Assembly (NCBI GenBank): GCA_021789915.1
Contig: JAJYIV010000005.1
Location: 1 to 54,514 of the forward strand
Reading direction: 5' to 3'
Source of the DNA: a bacterium
GTDB lineage: Bacteria; Patescibacteriota; Patescibacteriia; UBA9934; GWF2-40-263
DNA length: 54,514 nucleotides
Part shown: piece by piece, positions 54,498-54,514 of the stretch
Position numbering within the stretch: the stretch's first letter is position 1
How the letters are laid out: each line of letters opens with the position of its first letter
Notes under the pieces: generated by a model
What the model saw: the letters and a program-made list of their open reading frames with translations, nothing else
What the model was told of the DNA's origin: nothing
Database searches by the model: none
Translations under genes and position numbers: made by a program

Positions 54498-54514
54498 ATG
54501 CCCGACATGGCCAC
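54498..54514 (+). CDS. start of a CDS running off the window (MPDMA...)
   Basis: RBS ggagg then ATG; truncated by window end. Confidence 0.4.

Overview
High-GC bacterial chromosome segment, about 54.5 kb. Gene content suggests a Patescibacteria/CPR-like organism, but that is an inference from content only. Core genes: mreB, rplJ-rplL with an L10 leader, SAM-I riboswitch-metK, xseA/xseB, lexA, a UvrD-like helicase, nth, mltG, tsaB-like, plus a surface polysaccharide/DUF4012 region. Main accessory findings: (1) an apparently complete NAD salvage locus (pncA, pncB, a NadD-NAD kinase fusion, nadE, NUDIX, a LOG/SLOG-like Rossmann protein, nrtR) with two matching 7-7-7 palindromes that look like NrtR operators; (2) an HTH-GHKL ATPase / STAS-like (DUF4325) module wedged between two copies of the L10-leader promoter and 5' arm, the distal copy being a possible ~65-nt terminated RNA able to pair with the L10 leader; (3) a DUF559 endonuclease ORF bounded by 32-bp inverted repeats, with a solo copy of that repeat inside the L10 leader; (4) a ~150-bp terminal-inverted-repeat family (3 copies); (5) repeats inserted in frame in metK and probably mltG; (6) a chimeric NYN / type III Res-like nuclease ORF and a second truncated NYN remnant; (7) a divergent second MetK. 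Many long ORFs in the supplied track are antisense shadow ORFs caused by high GC and were discarded. All calls come from reading the sequence; no searches were run.
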